A stretch of 64,000 nucleotides of DNA from Thamnidium elegans (Eukaryota > Mucoromycota > Mucoromycetes > Mucorales > Mucoraceae). Within the stretch, counting starts at the first letter, position 1; each line of letters opens with the position of its first letter. The DNA is taken from assembly GCA_025201345.1 (NCBI GenBank), contig JAIXMG010000009.1, positions 620,001-684,000 on the forward strand, read 5' to 3'. Shown piece after piece: positions 12,793 through 23,930 of the stretch. A program made the position numbers and the translations under genes. A model generated the notes under the pieces. That model worked only from the letters and a program-made list of their open reading frames with translations, ran no database searches and was not told the DNA's origin.

Positions 12793-14483
12793 TTAAGCAG
12801 TTGATCCCAACACACCCATCTTATCCAATGCACGAGGACCCATTTCTTCCCATTCTTGTTTAGTAACCCACCATGCATCTTTATCCTTCATGATATCAGC
12901 AAGAACAGCACCGCCAAGGTAAACCATGTGCTTACGTCTAGGAGGATCTTCAATTCTAATTTTGAATTTCTATACAAATAAAAAAATAATTGTAAGCACT
13001 TCTTTTTTCTTTTAAAAAATAAAAACAGCACTTACATTTAATCTAGTAGCATCACCATTTAATACATTTTTAAGATAAAGTTGCTTCATTTCCTTTTCTA
13101 AACGACTAGGTAAACCAGGATACATGGTAGATCCACCAGAAAGAACGATATGTTTATAGAGATCAGCACGAATATCAATATCAGCAGATTGAATTGTGTT
13201 GAAAAGCATTTCTATAAAAAAAAGAGAAAAATTGAGTTATACAAATAATCAAAATAAGTGCGTACATATATTTCTTTTACCTGCCATGCCCGGTGCCTCA
13301 ACGTCAATCAAGTTGGGTTGGAACAAACATTCGGGTGCTTCGAAACGCTCAGAACCAACCTTAATGATACGACCATCAGGAAGTTCGTAACTCTCTACTA
13401 ACGTAGTAGTTTCATTACCCAACTTTTGATCTAATTCAAGATCATAACTTTTTTTTTTATTTACAAACCAATAGTTAATAAACTATACTCTTCTTTTTAA
13501 AATAAAATATTTATTAAATTTAAAGACATACCTGACATAACTGAACTTTTCTTTAATTTGACGAACTGTTTCAAAATCAGCAGTACGATTAAATGCGTAT
13601 CCACGAAGAAGTAACAACTTGATTAAGTATCTGGTAACATGACGGCCAGCAACATCAAGACGACGAGTCAAATTAGCAGGTGCATAACCTTGATAAACAG
13701 GAACCTATTTGGGAAAAAAAACTTGTATAAGTAACTGTATTGCTTCTTGGTTTTTTTTTTATAAAAAAAAGTACTTGCAATATGTGTTACACCATCTCCA
13801 GAATCGACTACAACACCAGACATTAAACCTATATATTCCATTATATCAATATAAAAAAAATTATTTGCTTTTTAAAAATAAAAAAGGGACCCGTCTTGTT
13901 TACCTTGAGCAAAGAGAGTTAATACAGCTTGAATAGCAACATAAATACCCTGGAAACCATATTCTTCAAACATAATTTCGGCCATCTTTTCACGATTTTG
14001 CTTAGGGTTCATGGGAGCTTCGGTTAATAAAATTTTAGAATCTCTCGGGTCAATCTTTAACATTTCATCAAAGGTGTAGTTCCATAAATGACGCATATCT
14101 TCCCAATTACGAATAATACCGTTCTCCATGGGATAAGACATTTGAAGGATATTTCGAAGTTGAGCGGCTTCATCACCTACCATAATATCTTTTACTTTAA
14201 GTTCGCCAACTTTTTCCTCTGCACGTAAAATAGGTCGACCGACTACACTAGGGAATACATGTTCTGGGAAATTCGAACCTGCATAACCACATTTAACAAA
14301 CTAGATGAAAAACAGGAAACGGATGGAAGAGCGCGTTATTTTTTTTTCTTTGGTAAGGTACTTTTTTCTTTTCTTTTTTTTTATTTTTGTAGTAGTAGTA
14401 ATAGTACTAGTAGTTATATGTTAATAAAAAAAATGACTTACACCAGTACCGTTATCTACAACGAGCGTATTTGAAGCGTTCAT
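12793..14483 (-). CDS. arp2: Actin-related protein 2 (Arp2/3 complex subunit)
   Basis: Seven exons (14442-14483, 13904-14300, 13779-13828, 13532-13704, 13281-13447, 13036-13211, 12793-12969) give 393 residues, matching Arp2 length. Near-identity to animal and fungal Arp2 is obvious: [84 protein letters not shown] and [20 protein letters not shown]. With Arp3 and five other subunits it nucleates branched actin at endocytic patches. The intron between 13704 and 13779 must begin with GC: only ATT|GCAAGT joins DGVTHI to VPVYQG in frame, so it is a GC-AG intron. The intron before SYDLELDQ uses an AAG acceptor. It converges with the kinase gene, with 158 bp between stops. Confidence 0.98.
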
Positions 14484-14789
14484 GTTTTTCTTTCTTTTTA
14501 AAGCACTTTAGAAAAGAAAAAAAAGTGGTAATAGAAAACGGTGAGAGAAGTGCAGTTTTTGAATGTAATCTCCGTCTTTGACGTCACTTTAGCTAAATAG
14601 ACTGTGCAACCTGTAGGATAGGATTGATATGTATGGTTATACAGAACAATATTTAATATTTTTGTATATCTTTTTTTTTCTTTAGCAATGAGCGTGTAGC
14701 CATATTGCACGAATCAATTATAAAAATGTAATAATGATAAGAACACTCCTAAGGGGCAAGTCAAAAAAAAAAGCAAAATATTAGGTGGG

Positions 14790-15765
14790 CAGAGGAGGAG
14801 GAGGAAGTGGTGCCTCAAAGCTAGAACCTGTATTGATAAAATTTTCGAGAGCGTTTTGAGACAAACTGTTCATAAAAAGTGGCAAAACCGTGCTGTTATC
14901 CGTAGCTGTTTAATTACAAGCTCAGTCAGTAACAAGACACGGTATGTTGCTCACCCTCCGTATTTCTACTTTTTGGTTTCATTTGTTACTTGTAATACAT
15001 TGGAACATCCATCTTGAAAGGGAAATTGTTCAATATTACGTTTATTATCAATTTTTCGAGGCTTTTATTCTGATGGGAACCCATCAAAAAATGTTGTTTA
15101 GTGATGGTAAGTCTCCTAGAGATCGCCCCAAGTGAAAATGGCAATAAAGTATATCTGGCGTTGCCAATGTATGGTTTATCATAAGTAGCGTATGTCAATT
15201 CTTCAGGTACAATCAAACGACTAGGTGGAACAGACAGTCAGGTTGGCGCCTGGATTAACGAGATAACTCTGCGTAAGCTTGTAATTTTTTTTTTTTCATT
15301 TTCTCTTATTTTCTTCATGTTTGACTGGATAAATCTCTGATGTATATTTTGAATTTTTTAATACATAGTAGAATAACCCCCACCCAAAGTGAAGAAGTTA
15401 AACCTTTCTCGTAAATATAGAAAAAGAACATTTCCTTAAAATCGTCGCCACGGTGTACTTTTCTGATATCGTTCCTACGTGAGTCCGTAGCAGTAGTGGC
15501 TAACTTCTTTAAATCACAATCCCAAATGACGTACCTAATAAATCGCTATTGGCATCAAAAACACTAACTGCTTGCTTTCTTTCAATACTGTATACAAATC
15601 TGTAATGAGCATTAAGTTTTTCAGAGAAGACGGACTTGGCAGAGTGTACAATCAGGATGGCACTGAAGCCATGGACTGGAGACGAAGATCTTAAGACAAG
15701 AGTAGCGGAGGCACTGTAATAACAAAAGATAATTAAAAGAATATAAACTATAAGGTCGTACCTGA
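14790..15765 (-). pseudogene. Unrecognised decayed gene with recognisable splice sites
   Basis: Protein-like blocks appear on the minus strand but in different frames. One (about 15530-15720) reads SASATLVLRSSSPVHGFSAI and onward to RFVYSIERKQAVSVFDAN. A second (about 15365-15530) contains WDCDLKKLATTATDSRRN. A third (14986-15216) contains VPEELTYATYDKPYIGNARY. A C-terminal block ends in PLPPPPLPT just before 14790. A plausible intron (CTCAG|GTACGA ... TTACAG|TGCC) lies at about 15719-15764. Intervening stops and frame changes suggest a broken gene, though a many-intron gene is not excluded. I cannot assign a family. Confidence 0.45.
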
Positions 15766-16029
15766 GAGAAGTACACTTTATAATTTTTTATTAAATAAAA
15801 GATAGTATAATGAGAAGATCCAGCATCTCATTTACATGTACGCATTGCATAATTATAACTGTCAAGTATTATGCCAAATGTTAAACCAAATAAGCCAAAC
15901 ATATTATATTTTACTGTAAAAATAACAGCAAGCTTTATTAAAAATGTTGCGGATAGATTATTAAAATGAAAAAAAAACATTAAGGTAATGTTTACATTTA
16001 ATGAGAATTAGGGCAGACATTATCTTTCT

Positions 16030-16125
16030 CTTTTTAAGAAGCCTTTTCTTTTTTTATAATGCCTTCCTTTTTTTATAGTGCCTTCTCTTTTTTTTTTTTA
16101 TAATGCATTCTCTTTTTGTAGTGTT
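16030..16125. repeat. Short degenerate tandem units, T-run plus GCCTTCT
   Basis: Four imperfect units of a GCCTT(C/T) core followed by a T-run and TATAATG or TATAGTG occur in a row. This looks like slippage-derived minisatellite DNA next to transposon debris. Confidence 0.6.
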
Positions 16126-16249
16126 GCCTAGTTACAGTGAAGCTGGTTGATTTAGAAATTTAAATGGTGATTGATATATATCAGCTATATATCTAACCTT
16201 TTGATTTATCTTGGGGTATATATATATAAGTATACCACCCTGATCAATA

Positions 16250-16640
16250 GCTATAGGTACTTGCGCTTGAGCATTATCAACATAACTAGGACCATCTGAA
16301 CGCCATAAACTCGCATCATCAGTTTTGCTGGTAATCGCAGGTCATCCTTATTGACAGTAGCTAAAAGGATAGCAACATTCTGTATCATGAGAACTGACAG
16401 CGTTCTTTGGACTATAAATCCGACGGATACTGGTTGTGAAAGATTATCATTGCCGTTAAACAGACCAGATAAACATAGTCTGGTCAGTATTTTTTATAGC
16501 ACCTGTAGTTTTCTTGACAGACTAAATTGATTGCATGAGCAAAGCAAGGAACCCAATTTTCATCTGCATTAAAGATAAAGTCTTTACGCTCGTTTGATTT
16601 TCGACAAAAAGATCATCTACAGTTATATATAATATTCCTC
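16250..16640 (-). mobile_element. hAT-type transposase relic
   Basis: In one minus-strand frame (about 16510-16600) the sequence reads NADENWVPCFAHAINLVCQE. CxAHxxNLVvQ is a well known block of hAT transposases and of domesticated ZBED proteins. Downstream the reading is broken by several stops and frame changes, so only fragments remain. No terminal inverted repeats or 8-bp target duplications could be assigned. It lies in a stretch with repeated poly(T)-TATAATGC units (about 16030-16120). Confidence 0.55.
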
Positions 16641-17959
16641 ATTATTTTTCTATATATAATATGTCGAATATCTATACAATTTTAAAGCCTTAAATTTATA
16701 AAAATAAAAGATTTATAGGTAAGATGTTTAAAGGAGCAATATTTTTATATTATTAATTATTAGAAAAAATATATATATAAGAAAAAAAACCAAGAGAAAG
16801 GGAAAGACAGAAGGGAAGTATATCAATTATAAAAAAAAAGGAAGAGGGAGGAAAAGACGGAAGAAAAATATACTAATTGTGAATTATATCTTTCAACGCT
16901 CCCTTAATAATTCTCTATGAAATTGATAATTCGTAAGATTCTAATAAGTTTATATTTCGTAAGACTTACTTCGGTTTTTTTAATACAGAATAAATTTTTG
17001 GAAGACAAAGAAATTCACGATTGTTGCCTGGTATTACAAACCAGGACAACTGAACCATGGTAAAAGTATCACTTTTACCTACTTCGAAAAAAATACATAT
17101 ACCAATACACTGACCTAGAAAACTTAAAGTCAATTAAAAAATTATATCCCAATAAAAAACTAACTAACCAGCAATATGAGCACCAAACAGCGGTATTTCA
17201 TACTTTTTTTTCCTTCCAAGCTGTTTTCAAGTTAAGGGTTAACTTTTACAAATTTTTTGATTTTTCTTTCTCACCCACATCTGGTTTTTTTGTTTCAATA
17301 ATCAAGAATGAGGTACTTGTTTCTTTGATCATGATGCCCCCATCAGCCTTTTCTTGTTTTTTTTTTGTTTATTTATACCGCCCATTAAAAAAGTGTCGCT
17401 AAAAAAAGGTGTATATTTCAGTAGTATTAGCATTATTTCATGCTCGTATAATGTGTGATACCAACCCTTCCAATTCAAAAATGGTGCTATTCCATTCTCG
17501 CAAAAAAAATAATTTAAAAATTGGAATCAAAAGATCGCAGACGTATATATTTTCTTTAACATATACAACTCTTTTGCCATCAGGATAAAAGCTTAAGCTG
17601 AATATAGTTTGATAATTTAGTTAGCTAACGTAATACAGTAGAGCTCAAGTAAGAAAATACTTATAATATTTCTAAATCTTTTTTAAAGTATACTCTTGAG
17701 TCGGAAGGTGTTTGCTCTATAATAGTTCATTATGTATTTTAGTATCATTAATACGTGTTAAAACTTAATTTAGTAAAAGCATGTATAACTTTTATTTCTT
17801 CGTCAAGTAGATCGTCTTCATCAAAAATATTATTCGAAAATATTTTTGATAATGTATGTTTTTCCATACAGTTTGTGTTTTTTATATCTTGATCTATAAA
17901 AATTATATTTTCTTTTGACCTATTATAAATTAAAAAATTAATTAAGTACTAAACAGTTT
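16641..17959. other. Gene-free A/T-rich stretch
   Basis: There is no open frame of useful length on either strand. The stretch holds poly(A)/poly(T) tracts, AT repeats and short purine runs (about 16785-16870). I see no RNA gene. Confidence 0.5.
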
Positions 17960-18475
17960 CTTGCTTCATGTATAGTTTGCTTACAAATTTTTATAGAAAG
18001 ACTTAGTATGTCTTTTCATATCAGCATAAAACTTATATATGTCTTCATCAGATAAGCAATTATATAGTGCATTTAATGATAAACTTATTTGAAGCTCTGG
18101 TTCTGCTATTGTTGTTTTTGTTGTTGTTGTTGTTGCTATTGTTATTTTTTCTGTTGTTGTTGTTGTTTTTGTTGTTATTTTTTTGTTGTTGCTGTTGGTG
18201 ATGATGTTGAAGGTGAATTCATTGAATATATGCTTCTTTTTTTTTTTGACTGTCATATTGAATAAGTAAACAAGTTGCAAAACTCATGCTATACTTATGT
18301 TATCATTTTTAGCTTTTTCAAAAGCATCTATTAAGCTATCAAAGTATTCTCTGACAGATTTACCCCAGTTATACTCTAATGCCACAAGTAGAGTATCGAA
18401 CATGTTATCTGGGTTAGTACCTTCTTCTTCACAAGTAGAGCATTCCTCTAACTAATTATATCTATATGTTTTTCA
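17960..18475 (-). pseudogene. Low-complexity and relic coding fragments
   Basis: A minus-strand frame (17981-18280) encodes a Thr/Lys-rich stretch from (ACA/ACG)n trinucleotides, then LSLNALYNCLSDEDIYKFYA and following residues. A separate fragment at about 18330-18450 reads CSTCEEEGTNPDNMFDTLLV and then EYNWGKSVREYFDSL. Both look like remnants of repeat-encoded proteins, perhaps one gene split by microsatellite growth. No family is recognised. Confidence 0.35.
18100..18200. repeat. (TTG)n trinucleotide-rich tract
   Basis: Interrupted TTG/TTT repeats dominate about 100 bp. On the minus strand they read as Thr-rich codons. Confidence 0.75.
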
Positions 18476-18979
18476 ACCCCTAAATTTTTTTTAGAAGCAA
18501 GTGTATTAATTAAACGCATTTTTTTAAATAATAAAGGAAGAGATACATTATCTAGCCATTATTTTTTAGTTATAAGCAGTTTAAGTACTTTGTGACACTT
18601 TGGGTGTAACATCAGTTCGCATGGAAAGCCAACTCTGTAATATCCACAAAATGAGGATTCTTGGACTTAAAAAGCTATACTATTATTCCCAAACAGAAAA
18701 TCCTAGTAGAGAACTATCTTTACTTCTAATATCTTAAATGAAACTTAATAGGATACAAAATAGTTAAATTATGTCTATCGCAAGCAGTATTTTGTACTAC
18801 TTTATGCATTGCTGATGTAATTTCCTTGTTTTATTTGCTACTCAAAGAACGCCAATTTCGCCATTCAAAAGACTAGAAGCTGTTGTATTTTTCTTACTTT
18901 AATACATTAAATGAGTAAATCAATCTGTGTTTCTTGCATTAAAAAAAAAAAAAAAAGACAACGCCATGAAGTAGTAATG

Positions 18980-19119
18980 GGGAATACTACAAAAAATAAA
19001 ATAAAAAGCAAACGCGCGCCAGCTGGCTTGGAGAAAAAGAAAGCATCTTTTTATTTTACGTTTACAGCACCGGGCAAACGAAATAAGTGGCCCCTACCTC
19101 AATGACAAGTCTGGAATAT
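18980..19119 (+). repeat. Left outer arm of a perfect 140-bp inverted repeat
   Basis: Read base by base, the arm is identical to the reverse complement of 23780-23919. It starts GGGAATACTACAAAAAATAA and ends in CAAGTCTGGAATAT. Homology stops abruptly on both sides. Perfect identity in otherwise decaying DNA implies recent origin or recent homogenisation. Confidence 0.92.
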
Positions 19120-19285
19120 ATAAACTTCTGCTAATAGAATTACAAGCACAAGCTAGACGCTTAAAAAAATCGAAAGTAACAGCTGAAAGGTAATATTGTA
19201 TTTTTATAGCTTTACATAAGAAATTCACTAAGGTCTATAGTAATGCAATTCTTTCTACTGGTTTAAAAATACTGCAAAAATAATA

Positions 19286-19696
19286 TTATCGTATTTCTGC
19301 TTCGCCCAAGGTTTCTGTTGTGAGAAAATTAAGTTGCTCGAATATCTCTGTTGCTGTTTTGGCTTGAAAACGCGTGTTTTCTGTAAGTTTGTACACATGG
19401 TTGACGACTTGAGATATTTCTGTTGTGTGTCTTTTGTGTTCTGGGTAAACACTTTTGTTGATTTTTTCAGGTGTTGTCCATTCATCAAGGGTGTACTTGT
19501 AGCTTTCTCTTTTGAATCTTCTGAAGTTTGTTTCATGTTGGTTGGAAGATAAATTCTCTAACTCGGTAACGATTTCCACGGGTAGTGGGACCTCGTTTGA
19601 CTTAAGTTCGTCTTTGACTGCAAGTCTTCTCTCGAATTCTTTAAATAAGATTTCAACTTCTGATTGAGTAAATATTCGTTCATTGTTTTCTGTCAT
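19286..19696 (-). CDS. Repeat-associated hypothetical protein
   Basis: An uninterrupted 136-codon frame starts MTENNERIFTQSEVEILFKE and is rich in Glu, Lys and Asn. It is predicted to be helical and soluble, with no signal peptide or membrane segment. Its acidic, helical start resembles the N-terminal region of retroelement-associated proteins I associate with Mucorales genomes, but I cannot name a domain. The antisense frame over the same bases is a shadow. It sits inside the 4.9-kb inverted-repeat structure, between the left outer arm and the nuclease-like gene, and may be the remains of an ORF carried by that element. Confidence 0.45.
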   Translation of the reverse strand: MTENNERIFTQSEVEILFKEFERRLAVKDELKSNEVPLPVEIVTELENLSSNQHETNFRRFKRESYKYTLDEWTTPEKINKSVYPEHKRHTTEISQVVNHVYKLTENTRFQAKTATEIFEQLNFLTTETLGEAEIR

Positions 19697-20422
19697 AGTC
19701 TATTCCACGAATGCGCGGCTTTTGAAGGTATGAAGAGGAAAGACAACTTTAAATTTAAATTAGTTTTATATAGTTTATTTTTATAAATATTACAAATAAG
19801 GCAAATAAAAGGAGCATTTACCACATTGGAAGACGAGTCGGAGTCAGTAGGGATTGTTAAAGGTACGCCAAACAATTAAAAAAAATTACTCGACATAGAT
19901 AGAAGGTATACAGTGCCTACAAAAATTTTGAAATTTGTTTAGACCGGTGCGCTATTTAATACACACATAGATCTCTTCTTCAGCATATTCAGTAATAGTA
20001 CAGTATGTGTCTTTAGCTGATGCAATTAAGTAAAAAAAAAAAAACTTGTGTTATAATGAACCATTATGAGAGAAAAAGTAATGATCCTTTGTGTGGGAAA
20101 AGCAAAAAAAAAAAAATTGTTTATTTACAAACTATGTGTTGACGAAAATAAATATTTTTGACGGTTTTTAATTGCCTCTCTTAATTTGTAACACAAAGCA
20201 TGCATTACGTAAAAGTAAATTTTCATCTTAGACGCCAATTCACCTCTTGATATACCGAGGGCTGAGGGAGAGCCATGACGTCTAAATCTTCTTTTTGGTT
20301 TTTATGTTTTGTTTACAAATAAATGTCGCTTGAGAACAGCCGAAATTATTGTGAAAAAATAGGTATTAAAGGTTTCAAATTAGCAAAGCTGATCAAATAT
20401 CCTTTTCTTTATTCAATTCAGA

Positions 20423-21481
20423 ATGTCTCACTTCATGAACAATTATCATAGCAATATCAGCATTATCCTTAATGAATCAAAAAGAGGCTTATGTATGTAT
20501 AAAGAGCTCTTTATGTGTGAAAACCAATTTTTTTTTTTTTAGCGCCTAGTCCCTCAATATCGGATTCTTCAATTTCTTCTGTTGAGGTTAAGAGAGCCAA
20601 AAAAATAGCATATTTTTTAGGTCAAGGGAATAAAAAGTGGGTAACTAAAGAAAAAGTAAGTAGGAAATAAATACTCTATAGATGGCTAATTCCTAATCCT
20701 TGTGTTTAGCTTATTGTGGATGGGATAGATATCACCGATGCTCTAAATAGGTTTAGAAAGCATTCAATCAAAGAGGCAGAAAAGACTAATAGCGTAAATG
20801 GCTTACGTGTGCTGTGAGTATTCAAAATGTTATTATATCTTCTTTCAAAAGTTAACTTTAACTAAATTAAAATCTTTGTCCAATCCAGTTCTCTTTCGCA
20901 TATTTTTCCCATTAACAAATTTACTTCGAGCAAGTCTGTTGCGGAGTACTTTAAAGAAGAAACCCGCCAAGCTCTTTTTCTGTTAGCGGGAAAACTGAGG
21001 CCAAGTTTGCCAATAGCATCAGTAGATGCTATTGTGCATTGTAAAAACCTTGTCGATGTAAGTTAAACTAGTCCAAAGATATAACTTGCTCTGATAATAT
21101 TTGCAAATAGGAAATTGAAGAGAAGAATGATAAAATGGAAAATGATTTGATGACCATAATGGTAAAAGATCTTGCTTCTTATGTTTGTAAGCACAATGTT
21201 TCTATTCCCATGTCCTCTGAAGCTTCGTTTTCAGAAAAGTATATTATGCCAGCTGTCAGAAGAATTTTGTTGGAAAACGCTGATAAAAACATTGTATACA
21301 GTCTGTAAGTATATATTCAATTATCTTAGTCTGTATCTATACTAACTACCATATATCATTACTTATGGGTAGGGTTGATAAGCCTGATTTTATGATTGGC
21401 GCAAAAAAAAAAAGAAAGATGTGTGTATACCGAGTATTTTATTTCTTGCTCCCCCTCCCTCTCTTTTTTTTAAAAAAATAA
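20423..21481 (+). pseudogene. PD-(D/E)xK-like family gene, 3'-truncated copy
   Basis: Six exons with good splice sites (20423-20492, 20543-20655, 20710-20813, 20889-21057, 21111-21304, 21373-21481) read in frame from MSHFMNNYHSNISI. The reading continues through VKRAKKIAYFLGQGNKKW, VAEYFKEETRQALFLLAGKL and SFSEKYIMPAVRRILLENAD to DKPDFMIGAKKKRK. After that it diverges into a short hydrophobic tail and stops. The opposite-strand copy at 22150-22800 shows what is missing: a beta-strand with the E-x-K of a PD-(D/E)xK-like nuclease fold and about 70 following residues. Compared with that copy, this one also lacks 21 bp between two AAGCCTGA direct repeats in the last exon. The 5' half is intact and the catalytic half is lost. 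Family assignment is inference from the motif. Confidence 0.6.
21043..21368 (+). repeat. Left inner arm of a perfect 326-bp inverted repeat
   Basis: Identical to the reverse complement of 22437-22762. It spans the end of exon 4, the intron, all of exon 5 and the next intron of the nuclease-like gene. Beyond both ends the two copies differ clearly, by deletions and substitutions, so this block is far more similar than its surroundings. Confidence 0.92.
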
Positions 21482-22149
21482 CTTACCGTATTAAAGATAT
21501 CGTATTTCTATTTAAAACGAGCCTAGTAATTTAAAGCGCTCTTCATCTATTCCCAAACCAAACCAAAAGGTGCGTAGTGTTTGATGCCTAAAACGTCGAT
21601 AATATCCTCGAATCATATTTAGACGCTATCAATGTCATTTATGTTGCTATCGATATTAAATTCGAAAGAATTTCCTATTTTTTTTTTATTTTTTTTTAGC
21701 CCCCTTAAAAAGCAAATGCAAGAAATGTTTAAATATATCTACTACATAAAGCAGCAAACAAAATATGTCAAAGTAAAGGTAACTATGTGGGATATAAGAC
21801 AAAATAGAAAAAATTATTTATTTTTTTAGACAAATTTAGTTACAAAAGATTTGTATATACGCTCTTTTCCAGTGTTTTTTTCTTCTTTGGATTTTTTTTT
21901 TGGATGGCGTTTTTAAATTTTTCGAGTTCAAGCTGTATAGAATATGTAAGCTTAATGTTTTTAATGCTACTTTTTTTTATACAACCAATACCTTTACATA
22001 ATAAAAAACTTCGACGATTGAAGGCAGATTCAATAACTCATGAACTTCCCCCACCAAAGAAAACCTCTTTACTGCTATCGGGAAATAAATCCCACTCTCA
22101 AGAAGCTTCATAAGGAACAGTACGCAATCAAAACCTTTCAAATTATTTG
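21482..22149. other. Spacer between the two head-to-head gene copies
   Basis: This is the loop of the inverted structure. It contains two short plus-strand frames (21632-21829, 21904-22113) with hydrophobic, poly(T)-encoded stretches and no recognisable domain. They may be scrambled remains of the missing gene ends. Confidence 0.4.
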
Positions 22150-22800
22150 TTAGAGAACTTGTTCTTTTTTTCTAGTGTATGGCACGCAAAGTGATATGAT
22201 ACCTTCAACTAAGAGTCCAAGGGACATGGGATCTTCGATTCCCAGTCTTAATTGTTTGTCAATTGACTCCTTCATAAATTTGAGAAGCTTCGTATGGTCG
22301 TCTTCGACTTGATACCTACTAGTAGTATCTGGTCTTTTTACTTCCATATAAAAGAAGTAAAGCTCCGTACGTCTTTTTTTTGCTCCAATCATAAAATCAG
22401 GCTTTTTTCCTGTGTCTTCAGGCTTATCAATCCTATCCATAAGTAATGATATATGGTAGTTAGTATAGATACAGACTAAGATAATTGAATATATACTTAC
22501 AGACTGTATACAATGTTTTTATCAGCGTTTTCCAACAAAATTCTTCTGACAGCTGGCATAATATACTTTTCTGAAAACGAAGCTTCAGAGGACATGGGAA
22601 TAGAAACATTGTGCTTACAAACATAAGAAGCAAGATCTTTTACCATTATGGTCATCAAATCATTTTCCATTTTATCATTCTTCTCTTCAATTTCCTATTT
22701 GCAAATATTATCAGAGCAAGTTATATCTTTGGACTAGTTTAACTTACATCGACAAGGTTTTTGCTAACAGACACAACGCTTTGTATGCTTTCCCATTAAA
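22150..22800 (-). pseudogene. PD-(D/E)xK-like family gene, 5'-truncated copy with the catalytic half
   Basis: Minus-strand exons 22150-22432 and 22501-22694 are joined by the same intron as in the plus-strand copy. Upstream, about 22748-22800 matches the end of exon 4 (KYFNGKAYKALCLLA against EYFKEETRQALFLLA) and carries an internal deletion. The last exon encodes KPDFMIGAKKRRTELYFFYM followed by EVKRPD, a PD ... E-x-K arrangement typical of PD-(D/E)xK nucleases. After it comes a helical region with KLLKFMKESIDKQLRLGI and LGLLVEG. The N-terminal half present in the other copy is not recognisable here, so neither copy is complete. I recall related proteins as a multi-copy Mucorales family, from memory only. 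Confidence 0.6.
22437..22762 (-). repeat. Right inner arm of the perfect 326-bp inverted repeat
   Basis: Reverse complement of 21043-21368, identical at every base I compared. The flanking base differs at both ends (G/A change at the left edge, a deletion at the right edge). Confidence 0.92.
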
Positions 22801-23779
22801 GTACTTCGTAGTTAATTTTCTTACAGTAAATACGTTTATGGACAAGAAGTAAGAGAATGTTTGTAGGATAAATTATTGTCGAAGGGCTAAAATAAAATTT
22901 GTACGAAATTGATATCATCCAAGTAATTCGCTTTTCCCTTTTTTCCTTTGTTTCTTCCTTAGTATTAACACGGATACAAGTGTATTAGAGTTGCACGTAG
23001 CATACTTTGTAAGCCAAGACTTTAAAAGCACCAGGATGTCGGCTGGCGACCAGTCAAAGCAATGACAAAACAAAGAGGTCAAAAGGTTACTAAAGAGCGC
23101 ATGTCAGAGTCCGCGCTTTTTTAGTTCTGCGATTTCTCACAGCCCATAAGTTACCACTCCCGCGGACAGGTTCCTCTAGAGCACTACTTTTCGCCAAGGT
23201 CCATTTGAAACGCCCTTGCAAGCAAAGGAACCCTGCTACTGTGTGTTAAAAGAAAGAAAAAAATGTCTTTTGAAACGACGTGTCGCCATTATTTTGAACC
23301 TCCTTATTTCGGCACTTTAAATCAGTAAAATTATTTTGTAATATCTTGAATCACAAGAACAACGTGTCTATCTCTCATAACAATACCAATAAACTAATAC
23401 AACGCTCAATAACAGATTAAAAGTGAAAAATTCTGATGGCTTTTTCGCTTCAAACATTGTTATAAAAGACGAGGGCGTAACTGTGCGACTTCTAAATCCG
23501 GCTCAACGATACGGCGACCCATAATACAGGGAAATAGTAACAGTAGAATCAACAAGCATCATAGACATTGTTTAAAAAATAATAATAATGAATTTGATTT
23601 GAGGTAGTCCTATTAATAACTAGAAAAATTATAAGAAAAAAAATAAGAGAAGGGAATAATTATGAAGATGTTGCCGTCTAGCATTATAAACAAGGGCAAT
23701 TCTATTTATTATCTACGACAATTATCAAAGCTAAGCATGTTGAAATTAATGTAAACTGCTGTATTTTATGCTCAGAATA
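22801..23779. other. Gene-free stretch inside the inverted structure
   Basis: No coherent frame is seen on either strand. The segment 23000-23270 is less A/T-rich than its surroundings and contains several GC-rich hexamers, but it is neither tRNA-like nor rRNA-like. Short similarity to the corresponding left segment (AATAGAATT ... GCTAGACG) suggests a heavily decayed arm. Confidence 0.4.
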
Positions 23780-23919
23780 ATATTCCAGACTTGTCATTGA
23801 GGTAGGGGCCACTTATTTCGTTTGCCCGGTGCTGTAAACGTAAAATAAAAAGATGCTTTCTTTTTCTCCAAGCCAGCTGGCGCGCGTTTGCTTTTTATTT
23901 TATTTTTTGTAGTATTCCC
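23780..23919 (-). repeat. Right outer arm of the perfect 140-bp inverted repeat
   Basis: Reverse complement of 18980-19119 without a mismatch. It is followed within 12 bp by the CTTAGGGA terminus of another mobile-element fragment, so the right boundary may be set by a nested insertion. Confidence 0.92.
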
Positions 23920-23930
23920 TATTCGTTTTT

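Noticed and set aside
18100..18200. Array of short repeats as a CRISPR-like array
   Set aside because: It is a simple TTG/TTT microsatellite without spacers, in a fungal nuclear context.
18911..19105. 64-codon ORF across the left 140-bp repeat
   Set aside because: Starts in a poly(A)-flanked region and mostly follows the repeat; the right arm copy offers no matching frame with a start, and no domain is visible.
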